Shown here: one piece after another, positions 1 through 8,612 of the stretch
Numbering within the stretch: the first letter of the stretch is position 1
Layout of the letters: each line of letters opens with the position of its first letter
NCBI GenBank assembly: GCA_017860295.1
Contig: JAFNAS010000009.1
Coordinates: 1-64,000 of the forward strand
DNA length: 64,000 bases
From: Bacteroidota bacterium
GTDB taxonomy: Bacteria > Bacteroidota > Bacteroidia > Bacteroidales > Paludibacteraceae
Direction of reading: 5' to 3'
Made by a program: the position numbers and the translations under genes
The notes under the pieces: generated by a model
Seen by the model: only the letters and a program-made list of their open reading frames with translations
Database searches by the model: none
What the model was told of the DNA's origin: nothing

Positions 1-1278
1 ACCAGTACCTGTCCCCAAGGTATTCCAGCTCCATATCTGCTGATAGGCTCCATTATCTATATCATTATCTTTTAGCGCGGCTGTCAGTGAACTGATCGGA
101 ATTGTAACGTTTTTAAGAGCAGTTGTCCAACTCAAGTCTCCTGCAGATGTACTTATCATTACCTGCCCGTCAGTAGGCGCAGAGGTAGGTAATGTGTAAT
201 TAATATTACTTATTTGAGTTCCTGCCTTAAATGTTGTCTGATTTACTCCAGTCGCAAACGTAATATTGGCATTAGCACTGACTGTCGCATTGCTATTTAG
301 CACAACAGACCCGTTGAACTGAGACATTGCATTAAAAGTATTCAGTGCATTATGTGTTGTAGCTCCGTTAAGGGTGGTCACCCCATTAAGTGTAGTAATA
401 CCATTGAGAATACTAACTCCATTTAAGGTGGTAGTTCCTGCAACAGATAATGCTCCTCCTGCCACCAAATCGCCAGAAGAAAGGATGGATACATTATTGG
501 CACCGACAAAGGTAAGTGGATTACTATTCAGAGTCACCTTTCTTGGTCCTGTTAATGAACCATCTACCGTATAAATATTGGATAATAAAGAAACCCCTAT
601 TTGACGTATCTCGCCCGTAAGAGGAGAAATAACCAATAAATTATCATTGCTCTGATCTCCAGATTGCAATCCAAGTAGAGATAAGGTATTACCCGATGAT
701 ACCAATATTGAAGTCGGCTTCGTCAATGCCCCCCCCAACTGCACATTTCCATTGGTCTGAACTAGTCCGTTATCCGCCGAGACTAGAACATGTACACCCG
801 ATGGACTCACAACACCATTAACAGCAGATGTAAGTTCTCCGTTAACAATGGAAAGGTTATTATTTTTTATAATATCTTCGCCTAAAGACGACACGCCATT
901 CACTTTTGTGACTAAAGTATTGTCTGTTACCGCATTGGATACGGTTGTAGATGCAGAAACCAAAGCTGTCAATTCCGCCGTATTTACAACTCGTACCCAT
1001 TGATTTTTTACAATATCCCAGTAATATAGGCCTTTTGAAGCCGTTCCGCTGTCATTAAAAACCAACACACCACTTATAGGTGTACCAACCATGGGTGTCC
1101 ACGAATTAACATCGTCAATCTGAATCCGAGAAAGTCGTAAACCTTTGGACACACTCTCCAATTCTAACAATGAAGCAGGTTTTATATCCTGTGGATTATC
1201 ACCTATTTTATTTTGTGCACACAAAGGGAACACAATCACCGTCAAAATAAAAGACAGTATAAAAATAACTAGCTTCAT
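1..1278 (-). CDS. Secreted surface protein with six-residue repeats, N-terminal part
   Basis: An uninterrupted minus-strand frame runs from ATG at 1278 to base 1 (426 codons, no stop) and leaves the window. It starts with a typical signal peptide (MKLV, a hydrophobic core, then LCAQ). Residues about 36-100 carry the layout common in Bacteroidota surface proteins, SLLELESVSKGLRLSR followed by PISGVLVFNDS and GLYYWD-NQWVRV. Residues about 282-325 are consecutive six-residue units of the form TTLNGV, SILNGI, TTLNGV, TTLNGA, and the rest is rich in Asn, Thr and Val. This composition suggests a fibrous, beta-rich adhesin or tail-fibre-like protein exported to the surface. The C-terminus, where a type IX sorting domain or a trimerisation or peptidase tag would sit, lies outside. 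Function is inferred from architecture only. Confidence 0.8.
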   Translation of the reverse strand, partial: MKLVIFILSFILTVIVFPLCAQNKIGDNPQDIKPASLLELESVSKGLRLSRIQIDDVNSWTPMVGTPISGVLVFNDSGTASKGLYYWDIVKNQWVRVVNTAELTALVSASTTVSNAVTDNTLVTKVNGVSSLGEDIIKNNNLSIVNGELTSAVNGVVSPSGVHVLVSADNGLVQTNGNVQLGGALTKPTSILVSSGNTLSLLGLQSGDQSNDNLLVISPLTGEIRQIGVSLLSNIYTVDGSLTGPRKVTLNSNPLTFVGANNVSILSSGDLVAGGALSVAGTTTLNGVSILNGITTLNGVTTLNGATTHNALNTFNAMSQFNGSVVLNSNATVSANANITFATGVNQTTFKAGTQISNINYTLPTSAPTDGQVMISTSAGDLSWTTALKNVTIPISSLTAALKDNDIDNGAYQQIWSWNTLGTGTG

Positions 1279-1443
1279 AACAATATTTTCTCTTTAAGTT
1301 GGATCTAAAGGTTCAAATTAACACTTTCCATTATCAACATAAAAGAATAGCTTTTAAATAAAGTCATTCATCATATAAATAAGCATATAGCAACGTACGA
1401 TTACTTAAGTCCTAAGAACAATATAATGTCCTAGTTTGAATTG

Positions 1444-1465
1444 CCCTCCCTCCAAGGAGAGGGAG
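1444..1465. repeat. GC-rich dispersed palindromic repeat, copy 1
   Basis: A CCCTCCCTCC/AAGGAGAGGG palindrome standing out from AT-rich surroundings. Related copies lie at 47981-48070 and 58248-58525, always between genes. Confidence 0.5.
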
Positions 1466-1728
1466 TTGAAATAGGACAAACAGAAGTGATCACAAATAAA
1501 AATAGGGTATATTTACATCCCATTGCTTAATAACTCACGACATTCCAAAATGACATATTTCCACACACACCAAACTCTCGGTTAGCCATTAATTTCGTTT
1601 CATATCGTTCTATCCAGAGAATACCCAATAATCCACCCAAACTATTAATCTGAAAGAACAAATAATCCGGAATCACGCCCAAGTATCCTAATACAGAGAT
1701 AACATTTACACATTCCCCAAAAGACTAA

Positions 1729-1769
1729 TTTACTTTTAATTTATAGCTATGGTATAAATTAAAAGTAAA
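1729..1769. repeat. Perfect 17-bp inverted repeat
   Basis: Bases 1729-1745 are the exact reverse complement of 1753-1769, with a 7-base loop. The arms are AT-rich and do not directly follow a gene on either strand, so neither a terminator nor an operator role is clear. Confidence 0.7.
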
Positions 1770-2062
1770 GACTCTGTTTATAAGAAACTTAATGCCTATA
1801 AACTATTTTTATTTGCAATTTTTGCCCTATTTTTTTTACAATAAAAAACAATTGATTATTATTGCAAGAAAAATAAAATGCCAAACAAAACAACATTTTT
1901 CTTATACAGTACAATTCATTACCTGCTGACAAAACAATAAGTTAAAGTTGCTTTGCACTAATACAATTTATAACAACTTAATAATCAATATTGCAAAAGA
2001 AATTATATAAATTTTTAGTAGATAGGAGTATACCAGTATAGAGCAATAAGATTAATGTTGGT

Positions 2063-2070
2063 TATCTTTG
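2063..2070 (+). promoter_or_regulatory. Candidate promoter for the HTH regulator
   Basis: TATCTTTG fits the Bacteroidota -7 consensus TAnnTTTG and lies 147 bases before the start codon at 2218. No clear TTG sits 19-20 bases upstream, so the call is tentative. Confidence 0.4.
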
Positions 2071-2217
2071 CACTGGATATTGATCCTTAAATAATATACT
2101 AAGCCTACTTGAACAAAATAATATTTGCAAATATAGAGCATTATCTATAAAAAGAGCTCTTTTTCTTAGAATATTATCTATTTAAAGACTGTTAATATTT
2201 GTTAACAATCTGAATCT

Positions 2218-2637
2218 ATGACAGTTAAAGATAGATTAATTAAATATATTCGATTAAAAGACATACCAACATCTCAATTCGAGCGCATGTGTGGAATGTC
2301 AAATGGATACATTAACAGCATAAGAAAGACTCTTGGAATCGAAAAATTAGATAATGTTCTAAAAACATTCCCAGATTTAAATAGAGAATGGCTACTCACC
2401 GGAGAAGGTTCTATGCTACGAAAAGAATCCTTAAAAAAAATAGAGACCATTCAATCTCAGGACAGCAATCAAATAGGAACAACTTCCGACATCAACGCAT
2501 TAAAAGACAAGATATACGAGCTCCAAAAAGAGGTTTCTTTATTAAAAAACGAACGATCGGTATTAGTTTCAACCAACGATCGCCTTACACAAATGCTGGA
2601 AAATACTATAAACCAAATCTTAAATTCCAAATTATAA
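2218..2637 (+). CDS. Helix-turn-helix regulator with C-terminal coiled coil
   Basis: A 139-residue protein. Residues 1-70 resemble the phage-repressor/XRE-like HTH proteins common in Bacteroidota (SQFERMCGMSNGYINSIRK, then LNREWLLTGEGSML). Residues about 95-135 form a heptad-like, charged coiled coil (DKIYELQKEVSLLKNERSV), probably for dimerisation. It is a DNA-binding protein by family resemblance; no target is visible. The gene stands alone between an AT-rich spacer and a terminator, with no toxin, antitoxin, restriction enzyme or prophage gene next to it. The ATG at 2218 is the first in frame and gives the full HTH domain. Confidence 0.75.
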   Translation: MTVKDRLIKYIRLKDIPTSQFERMCGMSNGYINSIRKTLGIEKLDNVLKTFPDLNREWLLTGEGSMLRKESLKKIETIQSQDSNQIGTTSDINALKDKIYELQKEVSLLKNERSVLVSTNDRLTQMLENTINQILNSKL

Positions 2638-2964
2638 GAATATTTTCTGCGGCATATTGTCTCAAAACAGAATCACACTTTAATCAAAAAGAGAGATCAA
2701 TTTTAGATGCCAATGAGAAGGATCAGACAGAAGAGAAAACCAATAGATAGGACAGGAATAAAACAGAAGGACAGATTCGCATAGAAGCAAAAAACTTTTC
2801 CTAAGGAAATACCTCTCAACAAAAAAAATATTTCTACAGGTGACAAGTCAAAAAAAACTTCCACTCTCGCATAAATATCAAATTAGCAACGACAGAAAAA
2901 TCGGACAATTTGCTCCAACCAAACTAACAACCCTGTCAATGTTGCATATAAACCGTATATATAT

Positions 2965-3000
2965 TAAAAGCCATTTACAAATTTCTTTGTAAATGGCTTT
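2965..3000. terminator. Bidirectional intrinsic terminator
   Basis: A 16-bp perfect stem (2965-2980 with 2985-3000) and a TTTC loop, with A and T runs on both flanks. It separates the HTH regulator on the plus strand from tRNA-Arg on the minus strand. Confidence 0.85.
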
Positions 3001-3010
3001 TAATCAAAAG

Positions 3011-3084
3011 TGATTCGGTTGGGATTCGAACCCAAGACCCACAGCTTAGAAGGCTGTTGCTCTATCCAGCTGAGCTACCGAACC
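3011..3084 (-). tRNA. tRNA-Arg (TCT)
   Basis: Reads as a full cloverleaf on the minus strand: acceptor GGTTCGG paired with CCGAATC, D arm GCTC/GAGC, anticodon loop CTTCTAA with anticodon TCT, and a T loop TTCGAAT. Length 74 bases; the 3' CCA is not encoded. A near-consensus -7 box (TATTTTG) lies about 18 bases upstream of the mature 5' end. Confidence 0.95.
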
Positions 3085-3165
3085 TTTTTCTTTTGGAGGT
3101 GCAAAATAAGCGATTTTTTACGACATTCGCAATAGGCTATTGCCGCCATATTCGAAGAAAAACCA

Positions 3166-3747
3166 TTACCACGCTTTCAACTCGGAATAGAGTCGTTGTA
3201 CTGGCAAACCCATCACGTTATAAAACGATCCATCAATGTGCTCTACCGCAACATAACCGATCCACTCTTGCACTCCATACGATCCGGCTTTATCCATAGG
3301 CCGATATTTTTCAATATAATAATCGATCTCGTCCTCCGACAGTTTGGCAAAACGCACTTCTGTGGATACCGAAAAGGTAACCCGCTTCTCTTTCGACTGC
3401 AAACATACACCTGTAAACACTGTATGAGTTTTCGCCGACAGATATGCAAGCATTTCTTTCGCCTGCATCTCATCAACTGGTTTCTCAAGCACTTTGCCGT
3501 CGCACCAAACAATGGTATCGGCTGTAATTACAAGCATGTCTTCATCCAGCAGATGTTTATATGCCGAGGCCTTCTGTTTAGCCAAATATAAAGCCACATC
3601 AGCACCTTTCAGCGTCTTCGGATAGATTTCATCCAAACCCGGAATGACTTTAACCGTAAAAGGGATATCAAGCCCGGCTAAAAGCTCCTGCCTACGGGGC
3701 GACTGAGAAGCTAAAACCACATTATAGGAAGACAAATTGGCAAGCAC
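3166..3747 (-). CDS. maf: Maf family nucleoside triphosphate pyrophosphatase
   Basis: Maf proteins hydrolyse non-canonical nucleotides such as dTTP/UTP or modified bases to the monophosphate and act as house-cleaning enzymes. The sequence shows the signature ASQSPRRQELL near the N-terminus, the catalytic-aspartate segment VITADTIVWCDGKVLEKP, and the C-terminal DKAGSYGVQEWIG and SFYNVMGLP blocks. I place the start at GTG 3747 (193 residues, the usual family length). An in-frame ATG at 3819 would add 24 unlike residues and overlap ubiA by 50 bases. It is the last gene of the his-obgE-ubiA operon, 22 bases after ubiA. Confidence 0.92.
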   Translation of the reverse strand: MLANLSSYNVVLASQSPRRQELLAGLDIPFTVKVIPGLDEIYPKTLKGADVALYLAKQKASAYKHLLDEDMLVITADTIVWCDGKVLEKPVDEMQAKEMLAYLSAKTHTVFTGVCLQSKEKRVTFSVSTEVRFAKLSEDEIDYYIEKYRPMDKAGSYGVQEWIGYVAVEHIDGSFYNVMGLPVQRLYSELKAW

Positions 3748-3769
3748 TATACTATTTTTTACTAAGAAT

Positions 3770-4777
3770 TCAGACTGCAGGCCGGTTGATGATAAACAGA
3801 TCGAACAACGGAAAGCCATACGCTCTTGCCTGCAAAAAATAAAAGACGAAACTGTAACAAATTCCGATGATCATGATAAACTTCAAAAAACCGGCAGCCT
3901 GATGCAACGCCGGCTTATGTCTGGCTCGAATAACAAGATAAACGAAATATAAAAACGGCACAATGATCCCAATGATATAGTAACGCAATGTAAGCGAATC
4001 GTTTGCAAAATGAATCTTCGAAACATACCAACCTGCTATCGCTATCACAACAGCTACTAAACCGTAAATGACCCATTTAGTACGAGCCATTCCCCACACG
4101 ACAGGCATGGTATGGCACTCCATTTCACGATCACCCTCCTCATCTTCCATATCTTTTACAATTTCCCGGATAAGGGTAACCAAAAAAGCAAACAGGGCAA
4201 ATCCGTTAATCCAGGCAAAAACAGTAGGAGCCAAAGGAGTAAAATCCAATAATTCACCGTACGTTTGACGCAGGAAGGCTACTTCCATAAAGCCAACCAT
4301 AAAAGGAACCAAAGCCGTGACAACACCGACAATTAAATTCCCTACCAAGAACTGTCGTTTGTAGCTGGCAGAATAAAACCAAAGCAGTCCGGTAATCGCA
4401 ACAAAGAGGAACCCGAAAGTAACACTTCGAACCCAAACAGCCAGACCGATACCGATACACAGACCTATGCCCGTAAGAATCTGATACAGACGCATAGCCG
4501 CTTTTTTAGATACTCTGTTGCCCACTACGACTTTATCGGGACGATTAATCTCGTCTATTTTAATATCAAAATAATCGTTGACTATGTAACCGCCTGCCGC
4601 AATCAATAGAGAGGCCATGACAAGCAACCAAAAAGCGACATCGGAAGTAGCAGATGACACCTTGAAGGGTAACAATAAAGGTTTGATCACACACGTATGC
4701 ATTGTCCACTGAAGAAGCGCAATGATAATCAGGTTTTTGTATCGAACCAATTGCAAATAGTCACGCATAGTCACCAT
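3770..4777 (-). CDS. UbiA-family prenyltransferase (geranylgeranylglycerol-phosphate synthase-like)
   Basis: An integral membrane prenyltransferase of 335 residues with about eight or nine hydrophobic segments. Both Asp-rich motifs of the superfamily are present: NDYFDIKIDEINRPDK at residues 67-82 and DMEDEEGDRE around residue 210. These bind Mg-diphosphate of the prenyl donor. Close Bacteroidota relatives are usually annotated as geranylgeranylglycerol-phosphate geranylgeranyltransferase, but the acceptor cannot be read from sequence; a quinone or other aromatic acceptor is also possible. It starts three bases after the DUF4834 gene and is followed by maf, so the three are surely co-transcribed. 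Met4 is an alternative start. Confidence 0.85.
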   Translation of the reverse strand: MVTMRDYLQLVRYKNLIIIALLQWTMHTCVIKPLLLPFKVSSATSDVAFWLLVMASLLIAAGGYIVNDYFDIKIDEINRPDKVVVGNRVSKKAAMRLYQILTGIGLCIGIGLAVWVRSVTFGFLFVAITGLLWFYSASYKRQFLVGNLIVGVVTALVPFMVGFMEVAFLRQTYGELLDFTPLAPTVFAWINGFALFAFLVTLIREIVKDMEDEEGDREMECHTMPVVWGMARTKWVIYGLVAVVIAIAGWYVSKIHFANDSLTLRYYIIGIIVPFLYFVYLVIRARHKPALHQAAGFLKFIMIIGICYSFVFYFLQARAYGFPLFDLFIINRPAV

Positions 4778-4780
4778 ATT

Positions 4781-5002
4781 TCATTCCTTTACTTCTTCAA
4801 AATCGACATATTCACCCTCTTCATTCCCAAAAACTTTCTTCCCGGAACGAACCGAAGAAGATGACTCTTCTTCGCGATGAGCCTCCGACGTATTTCTCCT
4901 TCTGCCGAAAGAAAACAAACGGATAAAAAAATTCAGGATGCTTCCTACTAAAGCAAAACCAAGAACGAGAATAAATAAAAACAGAAAAAGAAAAAATCCC
5001 AT
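4781..5002 (-). CDS. DUF4834 family small membrane protein
   Basis: A 73-residue protein with one N-terminal membrane segment (residues 2-25, LFLFLFILVLGFALVG), a basic FGRRR stretch and an acidic tail ending EGEYVDFEEVKE. This tail (V.G-EGEYVDFEE) is the hallmark of the Bacteroidota DUF4834 family, whose function is unknown. It lies between obgE and ubiA with gaps of 28 and 3 bases, so it belongs to that operon. The hydrophobic-then-basic N-terminus predicts an inner-membrane protein with the charged tail in the cytoplasm. Confidence 0.8.
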   Translation of the reverse strand: MGFFLFLFLFILVLGFALVGSILNFFIRLFSFGRRRNTSEAHREEESSSSVRSGKKVFGNEEGEYVDFEEVKE

Positions 5003-5030
5003 AGATCAACTTAAATTCAAAACAACCAGA

Positions 5031-6170
5031 CTATCGAACAAAATCCGGATCGAAATCTTCAGAGTCATCTTCATCCTCCGCCTCTTCGTCGCCTTCAAAA
5101 TCTTCGTCAACCTCCTCATGCGCCGAAGGAATAATCACGTTATCAGGCAAATGGTGAGTCATTGTCATCACCCGATTAGCCTCATCATTCAGCTCGTCCC
5201 AAATCAAATCCTTGAGTTCGGAAATTCCATAACCGGAAACCGCAGAAATAAATATAAATTTAATGTCCGGTAATTCAGCCTTCAAGGCATCAATCAATTC
5301 TTCATCGAGCAGATCCGCTTTGGTCACCGCTAGCAAGCGTTGCTTATCAAGCAATTCCGGATTGTACTGTTTCAATTCGTTAAGCAGAATATTATACTCT
5401 TCGACAATATCTTTGGTATCGCCCGGAATCATGAACAGCAAAATAGCATTTCGTTCGATATGACGCAAAAAACGTAATCCCAGCCCCTTTCCCTCGTGAG
5501 CTCCTTCAATAATTCCGGGAATATCGGCCATCACGAATGATTTATTATCGCGGTAAGGCACAATTCCCAGATTAGGCACCAACGTCGTAAACGGATAGTT
5601 GGCAATTTCGGGTTTAGCGGCCGTAATTGCAGCCAAAAGTGTTGATTTGCCGGCATTCGGAAAACCCACCAATCCCACATCGGCCAGCACCTTCAACTCC
5701 AGAATAACCGCACGTTCGATGCGGGGTTCTCCCGGTTGCGCATAACGGGGAGTTTGGTTGGTTGCCGTACGGAAATGCCAGTTGCCCAATCCACCGCGGC
5801 CACCCTGCAACAAAATGACCTCTTGTCCGTCTTCTGTAACGTCACAGATGAACTCTCCAGTTTCGGCATCGTGCGCCACGGTTCCGCAGGGAACCTCAAT
5901 CACCCTGTCTTCGCCTTCTTTTCCAAAGCTGCGACTACTGCTACCTGATTCTCCATCGCCGGCAAAGACGTGTCGGGCATATTTCAGGTGAATCAGCGTC
6001 CAGTAATTTTTATTGGCACGCATGATGATATGTCCTCCACGACCACCATCACCACCATCCGGACCGCCTTTGGGAACGAATTTCTCGCGATGAAAGTGCG
6101 ACGAGCCGGGACCGCCTTTTCCGGAGCGGCAAAATATTTTTACGTAATCTACAAAATTGGTTTCAGCCAT
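5031..6170 (-). CDS. obgE: GTPase ObgE/CgtA
   Basis: Essential GTPase of 50S ribosome assembly and stress response. The Obg fold occupies residues 1-158 with the glycine-rich repeats ([33 protein letters not shown]). The G domain follows with the P-loop GFPNAGKS at 169-176, switch FTTLVPNLG, the G3 motif DIPG, and TKAD for guanine recognition. The C-terminus is a short acidic tail ([22 protein letters not shown]). At 379 residues it has the usual length for Bacteroidota. In many Bacteroides genomes obgE follows adk; here it is 30 bases downstream of hisD and so appears to share the histidine-controlled transcript. Confidence 0.97.
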   Translation of the reverse strand: MAETNFVDYVKIFCRSGKGGPGSSHFHREKFVPKGGPDGGDGGRGGHIIMRANKNYWTLIHLKYARHVFAGDGESGSSSRSFGKEGEDRVIEVPCGTVAHDAETGEFICDVTEDGQEVILLQGGRGGLGNWHFRTATNQTPRYAQPGEPRIERAVILELKVLADVGLVGFPNAGKSTLLAAITAAKPEIANYPFTTLVPNLGIVPYRDNKSFVMADIPGIIEGAHEGKGLGLRFLRHIERNAILLFMIPGDTKDIVEEYNILLNELKQYNPELLDKQRLLAVTKADLLDEELIDALKAELPDIKFIFISAVSGYGISELKDLIWDELNDEANRVMTMTHHLPDNVIIPSAHEEVDEDFEGDEEAEDEDDSEDFDPDFVR

Positions 6171-6200
6171 ATAAATCGGTTGATTTTATTTCTCAATCCC

Positions 6201-7520
6201 TTATCTTCTCCACGAATCGGTATAATCTTCATCTTCGCGGTACACTCTCTCCAAACGAACCTCTACGGCATTTTTATGTGCCATAAGTCCCTCATTCTCG
6301 GCCATTATTTCAATTGCATTACTCAACATCGACAATCCTTCACGCGACAACTCCTGATAGGTAATTTTTTTTGTGAAGCTGTCGAGATGCACGCCACTGT
6401 AGGCTTTTGCGTATCCATTGGTGGGTAAGGTGTGATTGGTTCCCGACGCATAATCGCCTGCACTTTCGGGGCTGTATTCACCCAGAAACACAGATCCAGC
6501 ATTGATAATCCGCTCAGCCACTACCGTGTAGTTATGTGTCATAATAATGAGGTGCTCGGGGGCATATTCATTTGCAAATTCAATTGCCTCTTCAATATCG
6601 GGAATATAAATAATTTTACTGTGTTCCAACGCTTTTTCGGCCAAATCCTTGCGAGGTAAAAGGTCAAGTTGTGTCTTTACTTCAACCTCCACGCCTTCTA
6701 TCAATGCCTCATCGGTAGTAATAAGAATCGACTGGCTATCTACACCATGCTCGGCCTGCGAAAGAAGGTCGGCTGCAATGTAACGCGGTTTGGCCGTCTG
6801 ATCGGCGATAATGGCAACCTCCGATGGACCGGCAGGCATATCAATAGCCGTATTTTTCAGACTTACCAACTGTTTAGCGGCTGTTACATACTGATTTCCG
6901 GGACCGAATATTTTATACACTTTCGGCACACTCTCCGTTCCATATGACATAGCAGCTATAGCCTGAGCACCACCTATTTTGAATATTTTGGTAACACCAC
7001 ACAAACTGGCCGCATACAATACTGCCGGGTGAATTTTTCCTTCGGCATTAGGAGGCGAACACAAAATAATCTCTTCGCAACCAGCCAGTTGAGCCGGAAT
7101 TGCGAGCATCAACACCGTCGAAAACAGAGGTGCCGTCCCACCCGGAATATACAAACCGACCTTTTGTATGGCCACCCGTTTTTGCCAGCAACGCACCTCC
7201 GGAATAACATTCATGTAAGGCAGATCATCGTTCTGCGCATCGTGAAATTTTTCAATATTACGCTTGGCCTGAGAGATAGCTTCTTTCAGCAAATGGGGAA
7301 CCTGAGGTTCGGCCTCTGCAATTTCTTCTGCGGTTACCAACAACGACGACAACTGAATTTTATCAAATTTCAGTTCGTACTCCATCACGGCCTTATCGCC
7401 ATTCAGACGAATATTTTCCAACACATCACCCACTGTTCCAAACAGACTGGTCGTGTCCATTACGGGGCGTTTGAGTAGTTCGGGCCACTCTTGTCGTGAC
7501 GGTTTCTTTACAATTTGCAT
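6201..7520 (-). CDS. hisD: Histidinol dehydrogenase
   Basis: Catalyses the last two steps of histidine synthesis, histidinol to histidine with two NAD+. The 439-residue protein shows KVGLYIPGGTAPLFSTVLM, the KIGGAQAIAAMSYGTESV and FGPGNQYVTAAK blocks, DMPAGPSEV, QAEHGVDS, and the Zn-ligand region EYAPEHL followed by GDYASGTNHTLPTNGYA. It is 31 bases downstream of hisG. hisC and hisB, which usually follow hisD in Bacteroides, are not here; obgE takes that place. Confidence 0.97.
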   Translation of the reverse strand: MQIVKKPSRQEWPELLKRPVMDTTSLFGTVGDVLENIRLNGDKAVMEYELKFDKIQLSSLLVTAEEIAEAEPQVPHLLKEAISQAKRNIEKFHDAQNDDLPYMNVIPEVRCWQKRVAIQKVGLYIPGGTAPLFSTVLMLAIPAQLAGCEEIILCSPPNAEGKIHPAVLYAASLCGVTKIFKIGGAQAIAAMSYGTESVPKVYKIFGPGNQYVTAAKQLVSLKNTAIDMPAGPSEVAIIADQTAKPRYIAADLLSQAEHGVDSQSILITTDEALIEGVEVEVKTQLDLLPRKDLAEKALEHSKIIYIPDIEEAIEFANEYAPEHLIIMTHNYTVVAERIINAGSVFLGEYSPESAGDYASGTNHTLPTNGYAKAYSGVHLDSFTKKITYQELSREGLSMLSNAIEIMAENEGLMAHKNAVEVRLERVYREDEDYTDSWRR

Positions 7521-7551
7521 AGTTTTTATCTTAAAAGCAACAGTTGCTCTT

Positions 7552-8403
7552 TTACATAATCATTTTCTCAATCGGAAGTACCAGAATTCCTTCGGCACCC
7601 AGCGATTTCAGCTTCCCGATAATCTCCCAGAAGCGTTTTTCGGGCAATACCGAGTGCATCGAGCTCCATCCTTCTTTTGCCAATGGCATGATAGTCGGAC
7701 TGGTAATGCCCGGCAGCACGGCAATAATATCTTCAATATTTTTATTCGGAGCATTCAGCAAAATATATTTTTTTCCTTCGGCCGCCTGAACCGCATCGAT
7801 ACGAAACATGAGTTCATCTAGGATTTCCCGCTTTTCGGCAGAGAGTTCCGGATTGCCAATCAACACTGCTTCCGACTTCATCACCACCTCTACCTCTTTC
7901 AGATGATTGCTCACTAAGGTACTTCCCGAGCTTACGATATCAAAAATAGCATCCGAAAGTCCGATACCAGGTGCAATTTCAACAGATCCTGTAATTACAT
8001 GACAATGAGCACTTATTCCCTGTTCTTTCAGAAACGAATTCAGTATATGCGGATAGGACGACGCTATTTTTTTTCCTTCAAACCAACGAACGCCCTTGTA
8101 ATCTTCTTCTTTGGGAATAGCCAACGACAAACGGCATTTGCTGAATCCAAGACGTTTTTCGATATTGGCATTTTCGTGACGTTCCACAAATTCATTTTCA
8201 CCCACGATACCCACATCAGCGACACCGTCGGCAACCGATTGAGGAATATCGTCGTCTCTCAGAAAAAGTATCTCAACCGGGAAATTAGTAGAGGCAATCA
8301 GTAAAGTCCGTTTTGCACTACTGAGTTTAATGCCAATTTCGGAGAACAACTCCATCGAGTCTTCATACAAACGTCCTTTCGACTGAACTGCGATTCGTAA
8401 CAT
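7552..8403 (-). CDS. hisG: ATP phosphoribosyltransferase, long form
   Basis: First committed step of histidine synthesis, joining ATP and PRPP to phosphoribosyl-ATP. The start MLRIAVQSKGRL and the segments ADVGIVGENEF, FEGKKIASSYPHI and ISSGSTL (here DIVSSGSTLVSNHLK, the PRPP-binding loop) identify HisG. At 283 residues it is the long form, with a C-terminal ACT-like domain (residues about 205-283, NIEDIIAVLPGITSPTIMPL) that usually confers feedback inhibition by histidine. It heads the operon and is preceded by a leader peptide and attenuator, so it appears controlled both by transcription attenuation and by allostery. Confidence 0.97.
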   Translation of the reverse strand: MLRIAVQSKGRLYEDSMELFSEIGIKLSSAKRTLLIASTNFPVEILFLRDDDIPQSVADGVADVGIVGENEFVERHENANIEKRLGFSKCRLSLAIPKEEDYKGVRWFEGKKIASSYPHILNSFLKEQGISAHCHVITGSVEIAPGIGLSDAIFDIVSSGSTLVSNHLKEVEVVMKSEAVLIGNPELSAEKREILDELMFRIDAVQAAEGKKYILLNAPNKNIEDIIAVLPGITSPTIMPLAKEGWSSMHSVLPEKRFWEIIGKLKSLGAEGILVLPIEKMIM

Positions 8404-8475
8404 AATAGTCTTGTAATAATGAGTTTATAATTACTGTTTATTGATTCACAAATCAATTACCAAAGCCACATTTAC

Positions 8476-8503
8476 AAAAAAAGCTCACCGCATAACGGTA
8501 AGC
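8476..8503 (-). terminator. Attenuator terminator of the his operon
   Basis: On the minus strand, GCTTACCG (8503-8496) pairs with CGGTGAGC (8490-8483), one G-U pair, followed by seven Ts (8482-8476). The upstream segment CGGTGGGC (8539-8532) can instead pair with GCTTACCG over eight positions including two G-U pairs. That gives mutually exclusive antiterminator and terminator forms. Confidence 0.8.
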
Positions 8504-8551
8504 CATGTCAATCAGGTACAACATCCCATTTGCCCACCGTGTCGATGCAGC

Positions 8552-8593
8552 TCATTGATGATGATGTGATAATGAATTGATGGTCGTATTCAT
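8552..8593 (-). CDS. Histidine operon leader peptide
   Basis: A 13-codon frame reading MNTTINSLSHHHQ with three consecutive His codons (8566-8558) directly before Gln and TGA. It sits 149 bases before hisG, just downstream of the promoter box and just upstream of the antiterminator/terminator segments. A ribosome stalled at the His codons when charged tRNA-His is scarce would favour the antiterminator. The role is inferred from position and arrangement; the gene is too short for domain evidence. Confidence 0.75.
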   Translation of the reverse strand: MNTTINSLSHHHQ

Positions 8594-8612
8594 CTTGTTC
8601 TGAAATAGAGCA

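Larger units (their letters stand above)
1279..2217. other. AT-rich intergenic region, no gene
   Basis: About 940 bases without a credible coding frame. It holds one GC-rich dispersed repeat (about 1444-1465), a perfect 17-bp inverted repeat (1729-1769) and a promoter box for the downstream regulator (2063-2070). Otherwise I see only AT-rich sequence. Confidence 0.7.

Noticed and set aside
2388-2750. A 120-residue second frame over the HTH gene
   Set aside because: Basic, low-complexity translation in the +2 frame of a convincing gene; it runs past the HTH stop only by chance.
3129-3143. Small GCAATA/TATTGC palindrome as terminator of maf
   Set aside because: Six-bp stem with no adjacent T run; too weak to call.
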